Part shown: in pieces, positions 1 through 9,172 of the stretch
Layout of the letters: every line of letters starts with the position of its first letter
Numbering within the stretch: the stretch's first letter is position 1
Assembly (NCBI RefSeq): GCF_005925345.1
Contig: NZ_SSHJ01000004.1
Span: forward strand, 198,086-262,085
Length of the DNA stretch: 64,000 nucleotides
Reading direction: 5' to 3'
DNA from: Pedobacter ureilyticus
GTDB lineage: Bacteria; Bacteroidota; Bacteroidia; Sphingobacteriales; Sphingobacteriaceae
Translations under genes and position numbers: made by a program
The notes under the pieces: generated by a model
Seen by the model: the letters and a program-made list of their open reading frames with translations, nothing else
Database searches by the model: none
What the model was told of the DNA's origin: nothing

Positions 1-1299
1 TATAGAGCGCAATCGCGATAGCGCTACATAAATTTGGCCCGGTGCAAAAGCATCGCCAATATCTACTATTGCTTTATCAAAAGTTAGGCCCTGGCTTTTA
101 TGCACCGTAATGGCCCAAGCCAATTTAATAGGATATTGCGTAAACGTACCAATCTCTTCCTCTTCAATTTCGTTGGTATGTTTGTTGGTGGTGTATCTGA
201 TATTTTTCCAAGCGTATTGCTCTAAACTAATCGGATACTTATTTCCCTCTGGCAACACCTCAATAAAATCACTTTTTAAATTGGTAACCACTGCTAACTT
301 TCCGTTAAAAAAACGTTGCTCGCCTTTCGGATCGTTTTTGATAAACATTACCTGCGCACCAATTTTAAGCTCTAAGGTTTTCTCTATCGGATAAGCGCTT
401 TCGGCAAACTCCTTTTCGATAACCGCATTGTAGAAATAAGACTTACCTTTTAACTCGGCTAAACTGGTGCGATTAAGTGCATCGGCTTTGCTATTATGGG
501 TAGTTAAAGTAATGTAGTTATCGGTTAAATTAGGTTGGTAGTTTTCTTGGTAGTGGCTTTTAAGCAGCGCAATGTCTTGCTCGGTAGCCATGTTATTTCG
601 CAGGTTGTTCAGTAAATCAACAAAGGTTTGATCAGACTGTCGGTAAATTTTATCTAACTCAATGTAAATCGGCGGATTGGTTTTTAGGCAAAGTGCATCA
701 AAGAAAAATGCACTTTGGTAGAACATGCTGAGCAGCGCTTGCTCTTGGTTTCTCACTACTGGCGGCAGTTGGTATAAATCGCCAATGAAAAGCACTTGCA
801 CGCCACCAAAATTTTCGTTATTTCGCCTCACGTAGCGTAGTACAAAGTCAATTGCGTCTAGCAAATCTGCCCTGAGCATACTTACCTCATCAATAACCAG
901 AAGTTCCATATCTAGCAAAATCCTGCGTTTAACGGCATTCATGCTAAGGTGCCTCACTAAACTCTTTGGTGTATTGTAAGGCACACCCGAAGGCAACTTT
1001 TGGTCTGGTGTAATACGAGGAACAAAGGTGCCAAAAGGTAGTTGAAACAACGAATGGATGGTAACACCCGCAGCGTTAATGGCTGCAATACCCGTAGGTG
1101 CAACAATTACGGCTCTTTTGTGAGTTTTGGTAATGATATTGCGCAAGAACGTAGTTTTCCCCGTTCCCGCTTTTCCGGTTAAGAAAATATGCCTTGAGGT
1201 TTGGTTAACAAATTTCGCAGCAAGCTCGGCAGGTTGTAGATGTTCGTTTTCTTCCAAATCGATTTTAATTTTGCTTGAGTTTAATAGCCCTATCGTCAA
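1..1299 (-). CDS. PIF1/RecD2-like AAA ATPase helicase (5' part, cut by window edge)
   Basis: Translating the minus strand gives one open frame with no stop down to base 1, about 433 residues. It carries a Walker A loop (FLTGKAGTGKTTFLR, near residue 40), a Walker B region (LLVIDEVSM), the motif GDLYQLPPV, a KSQGLTFD block and a closing VALSRLR motif VI. This order is that of the PIF1/Dda/RecD2 superfamily-1B 5'-3' DNA helicases, which unwind DNA in replication and recombination. Bacteroidota members usually continue into a C-terminal accessory or HTH region, which would lie outside the window. The frame is closed by a stop just upstream and has no ATG before the Walker motif, so a TTG start at 1297-1299 is the best choice. 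No other start fits as well. Confidence 0.88.
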   Translation of the reverse strand, partial: MTIGLLNSSKIKIDLEENEHLQPAELAAKFVNQTSRHIFLTGKAGTGKTTFLRNIITKTHKRAVIVAPTGIAAINAAGVTIHSLFQLPFGTFVPRITPDQKLPSGVPYNTPKSLVRHLSMNAVKRRILLDMELLVIDEVSMLRADLLDAIDFVLRYVRRNNENFGGVQVLFIGDLYQLPPVVRNQEQALLSMFYQSAFFFDALCLKTNPPIYIELDKIYRQSDQTFVDLLNNLRNNMATEQDIALLKSHYQENYQPNLTDNYITLTTHNSKADALNRTSLAELKGKSYFYNAVIEKEFAESAYPIEKTLELKIGAQVMFIKNDPKGEQRFFNGKLAVVTNLKSDFIEVLPEGNKYPISLEQYAWKNIRYTTNKHTNEIEEEEIGTFTQYPIKLAWAITVHKSQGLTFDKAIVDIGDAFAPGQIYVALSRLRSI

Positions 1300-1517
1300 T
1301 TTACAAATTTAGCTTTATTATTTACGAATCTGTATTTGCATGAATAGCTGCATTTTTATTTTTCGGATAAAGCCTATTTAGAATTTCGTTACCAACTGCT
1401 GCCTGTGGCTTACACGTCCAATTTTTTTAACGTAGCAATGCAACAAATACTAACAATCAGCAACTTATATCTATAACAATATTGTTAACAAAGGTTAAAA
1501 TTGTTAAAACATTTCAT

Positions 1518-1533
1518 AACTAAAATTTTAGTT
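1518..1533. repeat. 16-bp perfect AT-rich palindrome upstream of the barrel gene
   Basis: AACTAAAATTTTAGTT reads the same on both strands and lies 31 bp before the ATG at 1564. It could be a regulator site or a weak hairpin in the 5' leader. No partner copy was seen elsewhere in the window. Confidence 0.4.
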
Positions 1534-1563
1534 GTTATTTTAGCCGTTAATCAAACTATAAAC

Positions 1564-4371
1564 ATGAAGAAAACGTTACTCGCCGTGTTAACGACTTTGC
1601 TGCTTTCTTATTCAGCATTTTCGCAAACAAATTCCGCAAAAGGAACTATTGCCGACCTATCTGCCAATGCTAAACTGCACAATGCCACAATTAGTGTACT
1701 AAACGCAAAAGACTCTACGCTTTACAAGTTTACCAGAGCTGCAACAGATGGAAATTTTTCTTTTGGGCAAATGAAAAATGGAAGTTTCATCCTATTGGTA
1801 ACCTACCCTGAGTATGCCGACTTTGTTAATAAATTCACTCTAGATTCTGCCAATAAATCTATAGATTTTAAAGTGATAGACATGAAAACCAAAGCCAAGT
1901 TGCTGAACGAGGTAATTATTAAAGGACAGGCAGCGGCTATCAAAATTAAAGGAGACACTACAGAATTTAATGCTGCTGCATACAAAATACAGCCTAATGA
2001 TCGTGTAGAAGATTTGTTAAAGAAATTTCCGGGTGTAACGGTTGATGCCCAAGGCAAAATTACCGCACAAGGTAAAGCAGTGGAAAAAGTTTTAGTAGAT
2101 GGCGAGGAGTTTTTTGGCGATGACCCCACTTTGGTAACCAAAAACTTAAGAGCAGACATGGTTGATAAAGTGCAGCTATTTGAGAAAGCAAGCGACCAAG
2201 CTGCCTTTACAGGTGTAGATGATGGCGAGAAAAAACAAACATTAAACATTGTACTTAAAGAGGATAAAAAGCAAGGATATTTTGGCAAGGTTGACGCAGG
2301 TTATGGCACCGACGATTTTTATCAGATCCAGGCCATGATCAATAAGTTTAAGAACAAAGAAAAAATTGCCGCTTATTTCACGTCCAGTAACACTGGAAAA
2401 ACTGGCTTAGATTGGAATGATGCTGACAGATTTGGCGCCTCTAGCAACATGGAAATGACTGATGACGGAATGATATTCTTTAGCACCGGTGGCGACGAAC
2501 TTGATGGTGGTGGTAGATATTGGGGAGAAGGTATTCCAACGGCTCATAACGGTGGTATACATTACGAAAACAAGTGGAAAAACGATAAGCACTCCTTAAA
2601 TACAAACTATAAAGCTGGTTCGCTCAATGTGAAGACAGACAAAAACACCATTAATCAGAATAATTTAATTGGCGGGCTCATTGTAACCAATAGTGATGAT
2701 AACCGTGAAAGCGACCTCTTTAGACAAAAATTGGATGCTACCTACAACGTAAAACTAGATACCAGCTCCAATTTAAAAATCGTAATAGACGGCACGCTGA
2801 AAAACACTGAACTAGAAAGCACATTTGGTTCTGAGAGTAAACGTGGCGATCAAAGTTTAATCAATACCTCCGAAAGAATTACGGCTAACGAAGGAAGGCA
2901 ACAGCTGTTCAACTGGAATGCACTTTACACAAAAAAGCTGAAGAAAGCTGGAAGAAACTTTTCTATCAACCTGTCTCAAAACTATAGTAAAAACAACATC
3001 GACGGCAATTTATATTCTGTCAACAACTTTTATGACGAAGCTGGCTCTTTTGTAAGAAAAGAAGAAATTGATCAGTTAAATGACAATGATGTGGTGATGA
3101 ACAAGTTGGCCACCAACCTAACCTATACAGAGCCGCTTAGTAAATTTTTGAGCTTAGTGGCTAGCTACGGTATCAGTTTAAGTAGCAACGATGCGCATAG
3201 AAAAACTTATGATCGGGGTTTATCTGGCGATTACGATCAACTAAACACAACCTTCAGTAACAATTTCCAATCAGACCAACTTATCCATCAAGTTGGTGCC
3301 ATTTTCAATTATAAAAAAGGGAAGACCGTGGTTAACTTTGGTACAAAAACGAGTTTCGTCAACTTTGATCAAGTAGAGCAATACAGCAACCAAACTTTTA
3401 ACCGCAATTTTATCAATTGGTTGCCACAGGCGATGTATCAATATAAATTCTCCGCACAAAAATCATTTACTTTTAGATACAACGGATCTACTACGCAACC
3501 AACCGTAAACCAATTGCAGCCAGTAAGAACCAACGACGACCCACTAAACCTACCCGAAGGCAACCCTTTATTGAAACCCGCGTACAACAACCGCTTTAAT
3601 ATACGCTACAACACCTATAAGGTCATTAGCAGCCAAAATTTCTACATCAGTGCTAATGGTGGTTTCGTTAACAATGCTATTGTAAGCAGTAACGTCACAG
3701 ATTTAGAAGGTCGCACCATTTACAAGTCGGTAAATTTAGAAGATGCAACACCAGTGAACTACAATACCTATTTAGGTTTTTCTAGAAAACTGAAGTTTTT
3801 ATTTGATATCAATGCAGGATTGGAGCTAAGCTCGGGTGGTTCTAGCAATTACAACTATGTGTTCGATAATACGACCAATTTAACACAGCTGAACAAAACC
3901 AACAGCATCAACTTTGGTCCTTCCCTTAATTTAAGCAAATACGGAGAAAAAAATAGTTTCTATCTTTCGTTTGGCCCAAGGTACCGATCGCAAGTAGCTT
4001 CTCTACAAAAAAACCTAAGCAACCAAGGATGGGGATACAATGGCTATTTCGATGCACAATTGAAGTTGCCTAAGAAAATCCGATTCTCATTAAATTCGGA
4101 ATATACTTACCAACCTAGCACCCAATCTTTCGACAATAACTTAGAAAGGCTAATCATTAACGCCACCTTAACCAAAGCTTTCTTTAAACAAGAAAGTTTA
4201 AAACTATCGTTTAGCGCTAATGATATGTTAGACGAAAACAAAGGCTTTAACCGATATGCATCTGGAAGCTCGATTATCCAAACTACTTACAATAACATCG
4301 GGCAATATTTCATGTTCTCCATCATCTGGGATTTTAATAAAATGGGTGGCGGAACACCAAAAACAAACTAA
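1564..4371 (+). CDS. Outer-membrane beta-barrel protein, CarboxypepD_reg + plug-like + OMP_b-brl_3 type
   Basis: The 935-residue product starts with a signal peptide (MKKTLLAVLTTLLLSYSAFSQ). A CarboxypepD_reg-like beta-sandwich follows (about 25-110), then a plug-like segment with the family pattern GDTTEFNA...DRVEDLLKKFPGV...VLVDGEEFFGDDP (about 130-220), then a long barrel rich in alternating aromatic strands. The family resembles TonB-dependent receptors but usually lacks a TonB box, and the substrate cannot be told. The frame stays open upstream to a TTG at 1501, but the ATG at 1564 starts exactly at the signal peptide and is preferred. The next gene, 18 bp downstream, is a GLPGLI protein, a common partner of this family, so the two probably form one operon. 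Confidence 0.9.
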   Translation: MKKTLLAVLTTLLLSYSAFSQTNSAKGTIADLSANAKLHNATISVLNAKDSTLYKFTRAATDGNFSFGQMKNGSFILLVTYPEYADFVNKFTLDSANKSIDFKVIDMKTKAKLLNEVIIKGQAAAIKIKGDTTEFNAAAYKIQPNDRVEDLLKKFPGVTVDAQGKITAQGKAVEKVLVDGEEFFGDDPTLVTKNLRADMVDKVQLFEKASDQAAFTGVDDGEKKQTLNIVLKEDKKQGYFGKVDAGYGTDDFYQIQAMINKFKNKEKIAAYFTSSNTGKTGLDWNDADRFGASSNMEMTDDGMIFFSTGGDELDGGGRYWGEGIPTAHNGGIHYENKWKNDKHSLNTNYKAGSLNVKTDKNTINQNNLIGGLIVTNSDDNRESDLFRQKLDATYNVKLDTSSNLKIVIDGTLKNTELESTFGSESKRGDQSLINTSERITANEGRQQLFNWNALYTKKLKKAGRNFSINLSQNYSKNNIDGNLYSVNNFYDEAGSFVRKEEIDQLNDNDVVMNKLATNLTYTEPLSKFLSLVASYGISLSSNDAHRKTYDRGLSGDYDQLNTTFSNNFQSDQLIHQVGAIFNYKKGKTVVNFGTKTSFVNFDQVEQYSNQTFNRNFINWLPQAMYQYKFSAQKSFTFRYNGSTTQPTVNQLQPVRTNDDPLNLPEGNPLLKPAYNNRFNIRYNTYKVISSQNFYISANGGFVNNAIVSSNVTDLEGRTIYKSVNLEDATPVNYNTYLGFSRKLKFLFDINAGLELSSGGSSNYNYVFDNTTNLTQLNKTNSINFGPSLNLSKYGEKNSFYLSFGPRYRSQVASLQKNLSNQGWGYNGYFDAQLKLPKKIRFSLNSEYTYQPSTQSFDNNLERLIINATLTKAFFKQESLKLSFSANDMLDENKGFNRYASGSSIIQTTYNNIGQYFMFSIIWDFNKMGGGTPKTN

Positions 4372-4389
4372 ATCTAATTCTCTAAAAAA

Positions 4390-5178
4390 ATGAAGAAGTT
4401 AAATTATATCATAAGTGCATACCTATTGCTCGTAACCTTTCACTCAAATGCTCAACATGCCCGATTTGTAACCCAAGGAACTATAACATACGAAAAACGT
4501 GTGAATGCTTACGCCCTGATAAAGCAACAAATAAAAATCTGGGGCGGTGGTGATGATAGTTTTTATAAAGCAGCGTTTGAGAGCTATCAGAAAAACAATC
4601 CTCAGTTTAAAACTTCACAAAGCACCCTATATTTCGATAATGATGTCACAGCTTTTATTCCTACAGAAGATGCAATTGCCAGCACCAGTGGTTGGTTTGG
4701 TGACATGATAGAATTTAAACAGGCCAACCACATTTTAACAGATATTAAAGCTGGAACGAGCAAAACCCAAAAGAAAGTTTACGACGAAGCCTATATGGTA
4801 AGCGATAGCACGCGAAAAATAAACTGGAAGATTACCGATGAGTTTAGAGACATTGCGGGTTACCATTGCCGAAGGGCCAATGCTTTAGTGATGGATTCGG
4901 TTTATGTAGTTGCGTTTTACGCGGAAGAAATTGCAGTAAGTGGCGGGCCGGAATCTTTTAGTGGTTTACCCGGAATGATTTTAGGCCTAGCCTTACCACA
5001 CGACCATGTTACTTGGTTTGCAACTTCGGTAACAGATGCCACGGTACCAGCAGACAAGTTAAAAATACCGACAAAGGGGAAAGCAGTTAACAATAAGCAA
5101 CTTTACGACATCTTAAAATCAGCATTAAAAAGCTGGGGAAAATCGGCGCACCAAACTTTTAAATGGGCGATGATGTAA
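4390..5178 (+). CDS. GLPGLI family protein
   Basis: This 262-residue protein has an N-terminal signal peptide ending near HSNAQ. The family signature lies near residue 195 (SGGPESFSGLPGMILGLALP), preceded by the usual YEE-type block (GTITYEKRVN) and a central ITDEFRDIAGYHCRRA segment. TIGR01200/GLPGLI proteins are exported Bacteroidota proteins of unknown biochemical function, usually encoded beside CarboxypepD_reg/OMP_b-brl_3 barrel genes, as here (18 bp after the barrel gene). A role as periplasmic partner of that barrel is inference. A perfect 18-bp palindrome begins 9 bp after its stop, and a strong hairpin follows at 5215. Confidence 0.9.
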   Translation: MKKLNYIISAYLLLVTFHSNAQHARFVTQGTITYEKRVNAYALIKQQIKIWGGGDDSFYKAAFESYQKNNPQFKTSQSTLYFDNDVTAFIPTEDAIASTSGWFGDMIEFKQANHILTDIKAGTSKTQKKVYDEAYMVSDSTRKINWKITDEFRDIAGYHCRRANALVMDSVYVVAFYAEEIAVSGGPESFSGLPGMILGLALPHDHVTWFATSVTDATVPADKLKIPTKGKAVNNKQLYDILKSALKSWGKSAHQTFKWAMM

Positions 5179-5186
5179 TGAGGTTA

Positions 5187-5204
5187 TCCCGATAGCTATC
5201 GGGA
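5187..5204. repeat. 18-bp perfect palindrome, copy 1 of 3
   Basis: TCCCGATAGCTATCGGGA lies 8 bp beyond the GLPGLI stop codon. Identical copies sit at 36203-36220 and 38483-38500, and a shorter TCCCGA-N4-TCGGGA relative is at 25197-25212. All are outside genes and the three full copies lie 3' of one. It probably forms a 3'-end RNA hairpin; there is no U-tract after it. Confidence 0.75.
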
Positions 5205-5214
5205 GTTTAAACTG

Positions 5215-5257
5215 AAAAATCGGTTAACTGCTTTGGCTAGCGGTTAACCGATTTTTT
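5215..5257. terminator. Bidirectional hairpin terminator between convergent genes
   Basis: AAAAATCGGTTAAC (5215-5228) pairs with GTTAACCGATTTTT (5243-5256). It has a T-run on the plus strand and an A-run on the left that becomes a T-run on the minus strand. It lies between the convergent GLPGLI gene and the DUF6794 gene and covers the last codons of the latter. Confidence 0.75.
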
Positions 5258-5743
5258 AATATCCGCCTTTTTTAACGAATCCAAGTTTCTTTGTATTTTT
5301 CTTTGATATGAAGTATCAGTCTTAAGCCGCTCAAAATGTTCCTTTGATTCTTTCCAATAATTCTGATAGTATTTCACTTGATTTTCTAATGCTCTATCTT
5401 GTCCTTTTAGGTGTCTATAATACGAAGTTAGAACAATTCCCGACATGTCGTCAGGATGAAAAATGCCAATTGAATTGAAATATTTCGCAAGTTTCCCTCC
5501 ACCCCACAGTCGCCAATTATTTCTCATCCAAGTTCCCATACCAAAATGGGATCTCAAACCAAATTGGTCTTCTGTCATTCTTAAGATATTTCTTTTTGTT
5601 GTATCATGATGTAATTTTTCTAGTTGTAAAATTGCTTCATCAAGATTCTTAGGTTTATATTTTAAATCGGTCTTCGACGGATTTTGTCCAAAAACAGAAA
5701 TACAAGCTAAATATAAAACTATGGCTAGGATAACAACTTTCAT
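5237..5743 (-). CDS. DUF6794 domain protein, exported
   Basis: The 168-residue product has a signal peptide (MKVVILAIVLYLACISVFGQ). A helical domain follows with PKNLDEAILQLEKLH, a MTEDQF...HFGMGTWMRNNWRLWGG block and HPDDMSGIVLTSYYRHLKGQ, the pattern of DUF6794 proteins of Bacteroidota. Their function is unknown. The C-terminal 35 residues are charged and helical (KESKEHFERLK...SLKKADIKK). It stands alone, convergent with the GLPGLI gene, and shares the terminator hairpin with it. The domain name is from memory of the family pattern; the exported small helical character is seen directly. Confidence 0.7.
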   Translation of the reverse strand: MKVVILAIVLYLACISVFGQNPSKTDLKYKPKNLDEAILQLEKLHHDTTKRNILRMTEDQFGLRSHFGMGTWMRNNWRLWGGGKLAKYFNSIGIFHPDDMSGIVLTSYYRHLKGQDRALENQVKYYQNYWKESKEHFERLKTDTSYQRKIQRNLDSLKKADIKKSVNR

Positions 5744-5820
5744 TGCTTAATGTGAGTTTGATATAAGAAAATTCAGTTTGTCGCTAGCGATAGCCGTTCA
5801 AATCTCCGTTCAGCTAATTT

Positions 5821-5923
5821 TCGGTCTCTTATTTTTCGGCTTACGCCAATAAGCCAAAGCATTTACTTTAAAAGAAAAATAAGCAACCGAGAGTTTTTGT
5901 TACTTTTTGCGGCCAAAAAGTAA
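5821..5923. repeat. Compound palindromic intergenic element
   Basis: The region 5744-6042 holds no gene. An outer inverted repeat pairs 5821-5837 with 5874-5890 (TCGGTCTCTTATTTTTC against GAAAAATAAGCAACCGA, two mismatches). Inside it GGCTTA (5838-5843) pairs with TAAGCC (5850-5855). Directly after it TTACTTTTTG (5900-5909) pairs with CAAAAAGTAA (5914-5923). Three nested or adjacent hairpins in 100 bp suggest a mobile palindromic unit of the kind scattered through Bacteroidota genomes. Confidence 0.65.
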
Positions 5924-6042
5924 GAACCTAGCGGCAGCGACTTTCATAAAAATATTTTAAAATCCCTTAAGAAAATTTCAGAAATATCTTAAACTGGTTT
6001 ATATTAATTACTCGAAATCTAGTGTAACCGATTACCCAACGC

Positions 6043-6735
6043 TTAATTCACTACCAATTTATATCCTTTGCCGTGAACATTGATGATTTCTACTTTTGGA
6101 TCTTCTCTCAAATACTTGCGCAACTTACTTAAAAACACATCCATACTACGCCCGTTAAAGTAGTTATCGTCATGCCAAATATGTATCAATGCTTCTTCTC
6201 TGGTTAGCACGCTATTTTTCTTTAAGCATAGCAAACGTAATAACTCGGCTTCTTTGGTAGATAGTTTTTGCTGCGCCCCTTTAAAATGAATTAATTGCGT
6301 GGTATAATCAAAAGTATAATCGCCTATTTCAAATTGCTTCGGTTCTTCTTCTTGCACCGTTTGTACCGTAGAAACCCTTTTTAGCAAAGCATTGATACGA
6401 AGCAGAAGTTCCTCAATTCTAAATGGTTTAGTGATATAATCATCGCCGCCCAAATCATAAGCAGAAGCCTTATCTTCCATCATAGATTTTGCAGTGGCAA
6501 AAATAATGGGCACGTTCGGGTCAGATTTTCTGATATCTTTACCCAAAGTAAAACCATCCTTTTTAGGCATCATCACATCCAATATACAGATATCAAAAGG
6601 TTGTTTGCCAAAAGCTTTCAGACCTTCCTCGCCATCGGTACACAAAACCACCTCAAAATTACCTTTAATCTGTAGGTAGTCTTGCAACAACAGCCCTAAA
6701 TTCGGATCATCCTCAACCAATAGTATTTTCTTCAT
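6043..6735 (-). CDS. OmpR/PhoB-family response regulator (RprY-like)
   Basis: This is a 230-residue two-domain regulator. The receiver domain (1-120) has the acidic pair E8/D9-D10, phosphoacceptor D53 in CILDVMMPKKDG, T81 and K103 in TKPFR. The C-terminal winged helix (about 135-228) ends in the usual INVHGKGYKLVV. It is encoded 9 bp downstream of its histidine kinase on the same strand, so the two form a kinase-regulator operon. Sequence and layout resemble RprX/RprY of Bacteroides, but equivalence is not proven from this window. Its targets are unknown. Confidence 0.92.
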   Translation of the reverse strand: MKKILLVEDDPNLGLLLQDYLQIKGNFEVVLCTDGEEGLKAFGKQPFDICILDVMMPKKDGFTLGKDIRKSDPNVPIIFATAKSMMEDKASAYDLGGDDYITKPFRIEELLLRINALLKRVSTVQTVQEEEPKQFEIGDYTFDYTTQLIHFKGAQQKLSTKEAELLRLLCLKKNSVLTREEALIHIWHDDNYFNGRSMDVFLSKLRKYLREDPKVEIINVHGKGYKLVVN

Positions 6736-6744
6736 ATCGTTTGC

Positions 6745-8580
6745 TTAATTTATCGGTAAATGTATTACAAATGTAGTTCCTTTATCTTTTTCGCTCTGCA
6801 CCCTAATGGTACCATTCATTTGTTTAATGATGTCGTTTACATAGCTTAAACCTAAGCCAAAGCCTTTCACGTCGTGTAAATTCCCTGTAGGCACTCTATA
6901 AAACTGATCAAATATCCTTTTAGTTTGCTCCTTAGTCATTCCAATTCCCTCGTCCTGCACCTCTATACCAATTCCATTTGCCAGATTTTTGGTTTTTACA
7001 GTAATTTTGGGATTTTCTGGGCTGTATTTATTAGCATTATCAATCAAATTGTAGATCATGTTAGATAAATGCAGTTCATCGCCAATTACAACATCTGGAT
7101 CGGCATCCAAAACTAAAACCAGTTCGGCATTTTTCTTTTGCAACTGTAAACTTATGCTATCTACCACTAAGGAAATTAGCTCGTTCATTGCCACTGGGCT
7201 ACGGCCTAACTTAAGTTCTTTATTATCCAATTTGGCTACATTAAGTACTCGCTCAATGTGGCTACCCAGACGTACATTTTCATCGTAAATAATGCCTGCT
7301 AAACGGTTAACCCTTGCTTTATCAGGCGTTAGATCGGGATCTTTTAGGGCTTCGCTGGCAATCATGATGGTAGCAACAGGAGTTTTAAACTCATGTGTCA
7401 TGTTGTTAATAAAATCTGTCTTCATCTCAGAAAGTTTTTTCTGACGGATGATGGCATAAATGGTATAAGCAAAAATAGAAATGAGCACTAACAGCAAACC
7501 CACAGAAGACACCAAGGTTACGAACATGTTGTTAAAGATCAATGAGTTTTTACTAGGGAAGCTTATATACAGCATTCCAGGGTCTTTGGTCAGCAAATCG
7601 TTGCCAAAAATAACCTTGCTAAAAGTGTTTTTAGGCATTACATCTCCTGTTGGCAAAGATACATTTTGGTAAATGACCTTACCTGCGTTTCTGGATGGCG
7701 TTACCCAGTAATTATAGTCTAAATCAATATTCTTACTTAGCAATTCTGCCTTAATTAAGGTGTCTACAACTTCTTGACTGGGCATCCGATCTTTGAGTGG
7801 CACATCTTTATTGGCCATTTCTTTAGCCACATCCTGCAATAGCATTACATTTCTGCCATTGGCAAAAATATTCACGGTATCAGCGTAAAGGCGCTCCAAT
7901 TCTACTTTGTACAAGTGCTCTGCCTTGGCATCTTCCATCTTAAACCTAACTTTTAGATCGGGGTCTATAGAAGGCAACGTGATAAACTGCGGTCGTAAAT
8001 CAGTAGGGCTTAAAGCTAAATAAATGATAGAATCTGGCAGATTATTAAGCTTAATTACAGGCCTTTTTCTTACATAGCTAGAAGATAGCTGCCTACTTAC
8101 TACCCTGCCATCCTTGGTTCTTAACTCATTAATATTGTAGGTTAGGGTATTATCGTTTGGGTTGGGATTAGACAAGATAGCATAATCCTCTTCGCTAATA
8201 ATTTGCGGCTGCAAGTAATTAGCATTGATGATGCTGTCTTGAAAATTGAGGTAAGCTAAAATTTGTTGTTGTTGTTTAAGCTTACGTTGAATTTCGTTTT
8301 CCTTAAACTTAACCTTAAAAGATACAATACTATCCGTTTTACTTCTTATGCTACTAACCTCTAACTGCTTGAACTCATTATCTTTTTGATTAATGCGGTG
8401 GATGACGTTTTGCTTCTGTATTTTATTAACTACAGCAACTAGCGCTTGGTTTACATTTTGCTCAAACAGCTGAGATTTTAGATTGTACGACTCTCTGATG
8501 TAATACATCTGCATTACAAAAACACCCAACAATGCGAAAGTCATTAGGGCGGTAATTATCCAAAGGCTCTTCTTTTTCAT
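6745..8580 (-). CDS. Two-component sensor histidine kinase (RprX-like)
   Basis: The 611-residue membrane kinase has a transmembrane helix at about 8-25, a periplasmic sensor region of roughly 300 residues, and a second helix near 345-370. The HisKA domain contains NNMTHEFKTPVAT (phosphoacceptor H396), and the HATPase_c domain has the N box (NMIYNLIDNANKYSP), G1 (VQDEGIGM) and G2 (GFGLGLSYV). It autophosphorylates and should pass the phosphate to the regulator encoded just downstream. The sensor region matches no named domain I can recognise; it is rich in Gln/Lys coiled-coil-like sequence near 60-115. The ATG at 8580 begins a clean MKKKSLWIITALM membrane start. Confidence 0.92.
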   Translation of the reverse strand: MKKKSLWIITALMTFALLGVFVMQMYYIRESYNLKSQLFEQNVNQALVAVVNKIQKQNVIHRINQKDNEFKQLEVSSIRSKTDSIVSFKVKFKENEIQRKLKQQQQILAYLNFQDSIINANYLQPQIISEEDYAILSNPNPNDNTLTYNINELRTKDGRVVSRQLSSSYVRKRPVIKLNNLPDSIIYLALSPTDLRPQFITLPSIDPDLKVRFKMEDAKAEHLYKVELERLYADTVNIFANGRNVMLLQDVAKEMANKDVPLKDRMPSQEVVDTLIKAELLSKNIDLDYNYWVTPSRNAGKVIYQNVSLPTGDVMPKNTFSKVIFGNDLLTKDPGMLYISFPSKNSLIFNNMFVTLVSSVGLLLVLISIFAYTIYAIIRQKKLSEMKTDFINNMTHEFKTPVATIMIASEALKDPDLTPDKARVNRLAGIIYDENVRLGSHIERVLNVAKLDNKELKLGRSPVAMNELISLVVDSISLQLQKKNAELVLVLDADPDVVIGDELHLSNMIYNLIDNANKYSPENPKITVKTKNLANGIGIEVQDEGIGMTKEQTKRIFDQFYRVPTGNLHDVKGFGLGLSYVNDIIKQMNGTIRVQSEKDKGTTFVIHLPIN

Positions 8581-8654
8581 CGCAACTAATTCAAAAATAG
8601 CGAAGATAAACGCGAAAGCGGCTATGCTTTAACAATTTTTAACAGTACCTAAAC

Positions 8655-8684
8655 GCAAAAAAGCCCCAATTTTAAATCGGGGCT
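8655..8684 (-). terminator. Rho-independent terminator of the DUF3127 gene
   Basis: On the minus strand AGCCCCGATTT pairs with AAATTGGGGCT and is followed by six T residues. It lies 48 bp after the DUF3127 stop and just before the histidine kinase gene. Confidence 0.8.
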
Positions 8685-8731
8685 CATCAAATTATAAAGT
8701 GTTTTCTTAAAAAGCGATGCTAGAGAGCTTA

Positions 8732-9106
8732 TTAAAATGGCAAATCGTCATCTTCGCCAGCGGCAGTACTTACGTCTGCAGGTGCTGCATATTGCGGAGC
8801 CGCAGCTGGTGCTGCACCAGCTGTATTAGCCAAAGCAGTAACACGCCACACCACCAAACTGTTAAAATATGAGGTTACCCCTTCTTTGTTAGTCCAAGGG
8901 CGACCACGAAGATTGAAAGACACCTCAATCTCATCGCCAGCTTTTAAACTATCCAACAAAGCGGTTTTATCTTGTAATGCTTCAAACCTAATGTATTCTG
9001 GATACGTTGGATTTTCTGCGTATTCTATTATCAAATCACGTTTTTTAAACGTTTCACTTACTTGTTGTACTGCACCAATTTCGTGCACCTTACCTTTAAT
9101 TTCCAT
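8732..9106 (-). CDS. DUF3127 protein with SSB-like acidic tail
   Basis: The 124-residue product begins MEIKGKVHEIG and carries the DUF3127 core (KKRDLIIEYAENPTYPEYIRFEALQDK...GDEIEVSFNLRGRPWTNKEG...YFNSLVVWRV), which looks like a small beta-barrel of OB-fold type. After an Ala/Pro-rich linker it ends in GEDDDLPF, the same kind of acidic hydrophobic tip that single-stranded DNA-binding proteins use to recruit repair enzymes. The frame stays open upstream to 9190, but the ATG at 9106 matches the start of the conserved domain and is preferred. The gene diverges from the methyltransferase gene across 66 bp. A DNA-linked role is inferred from the tail only. Confidence 0.85.
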   Translation of the reverse strand: MEIKGKVHEIGAVQQVSETFKKRDLIIEYAENPTYPEYIRFEALQDKTALLDSLKAGDEIEVSFNLRGRPWTNKEGVTSYFNSLVVWRVTALANTAGAAPAAAPQYAAPADVSTAAGEDDDLPF

Positions 9107-9172
9107 ATCTGTACTATAATATTTCTCTTCCACCCAAATCTCTATATTTTTATTGATAACTTCGCAAATCAT

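Noticed and set aside
1803..2288. Long minus-strand open frame inside the outer-membrane protein gene
   Set aside because: Shadow of the real plus-strand gene; its translation has no domain or signal, and similar antisense frames recur throughout the window.
8629..8644. TTAACA repeated with a 10-bp period near the histidine kinase gene
   Set aside because: The period is 10, not 11, and the orientation does not suit the divergent promoter; AT-rich chance match.
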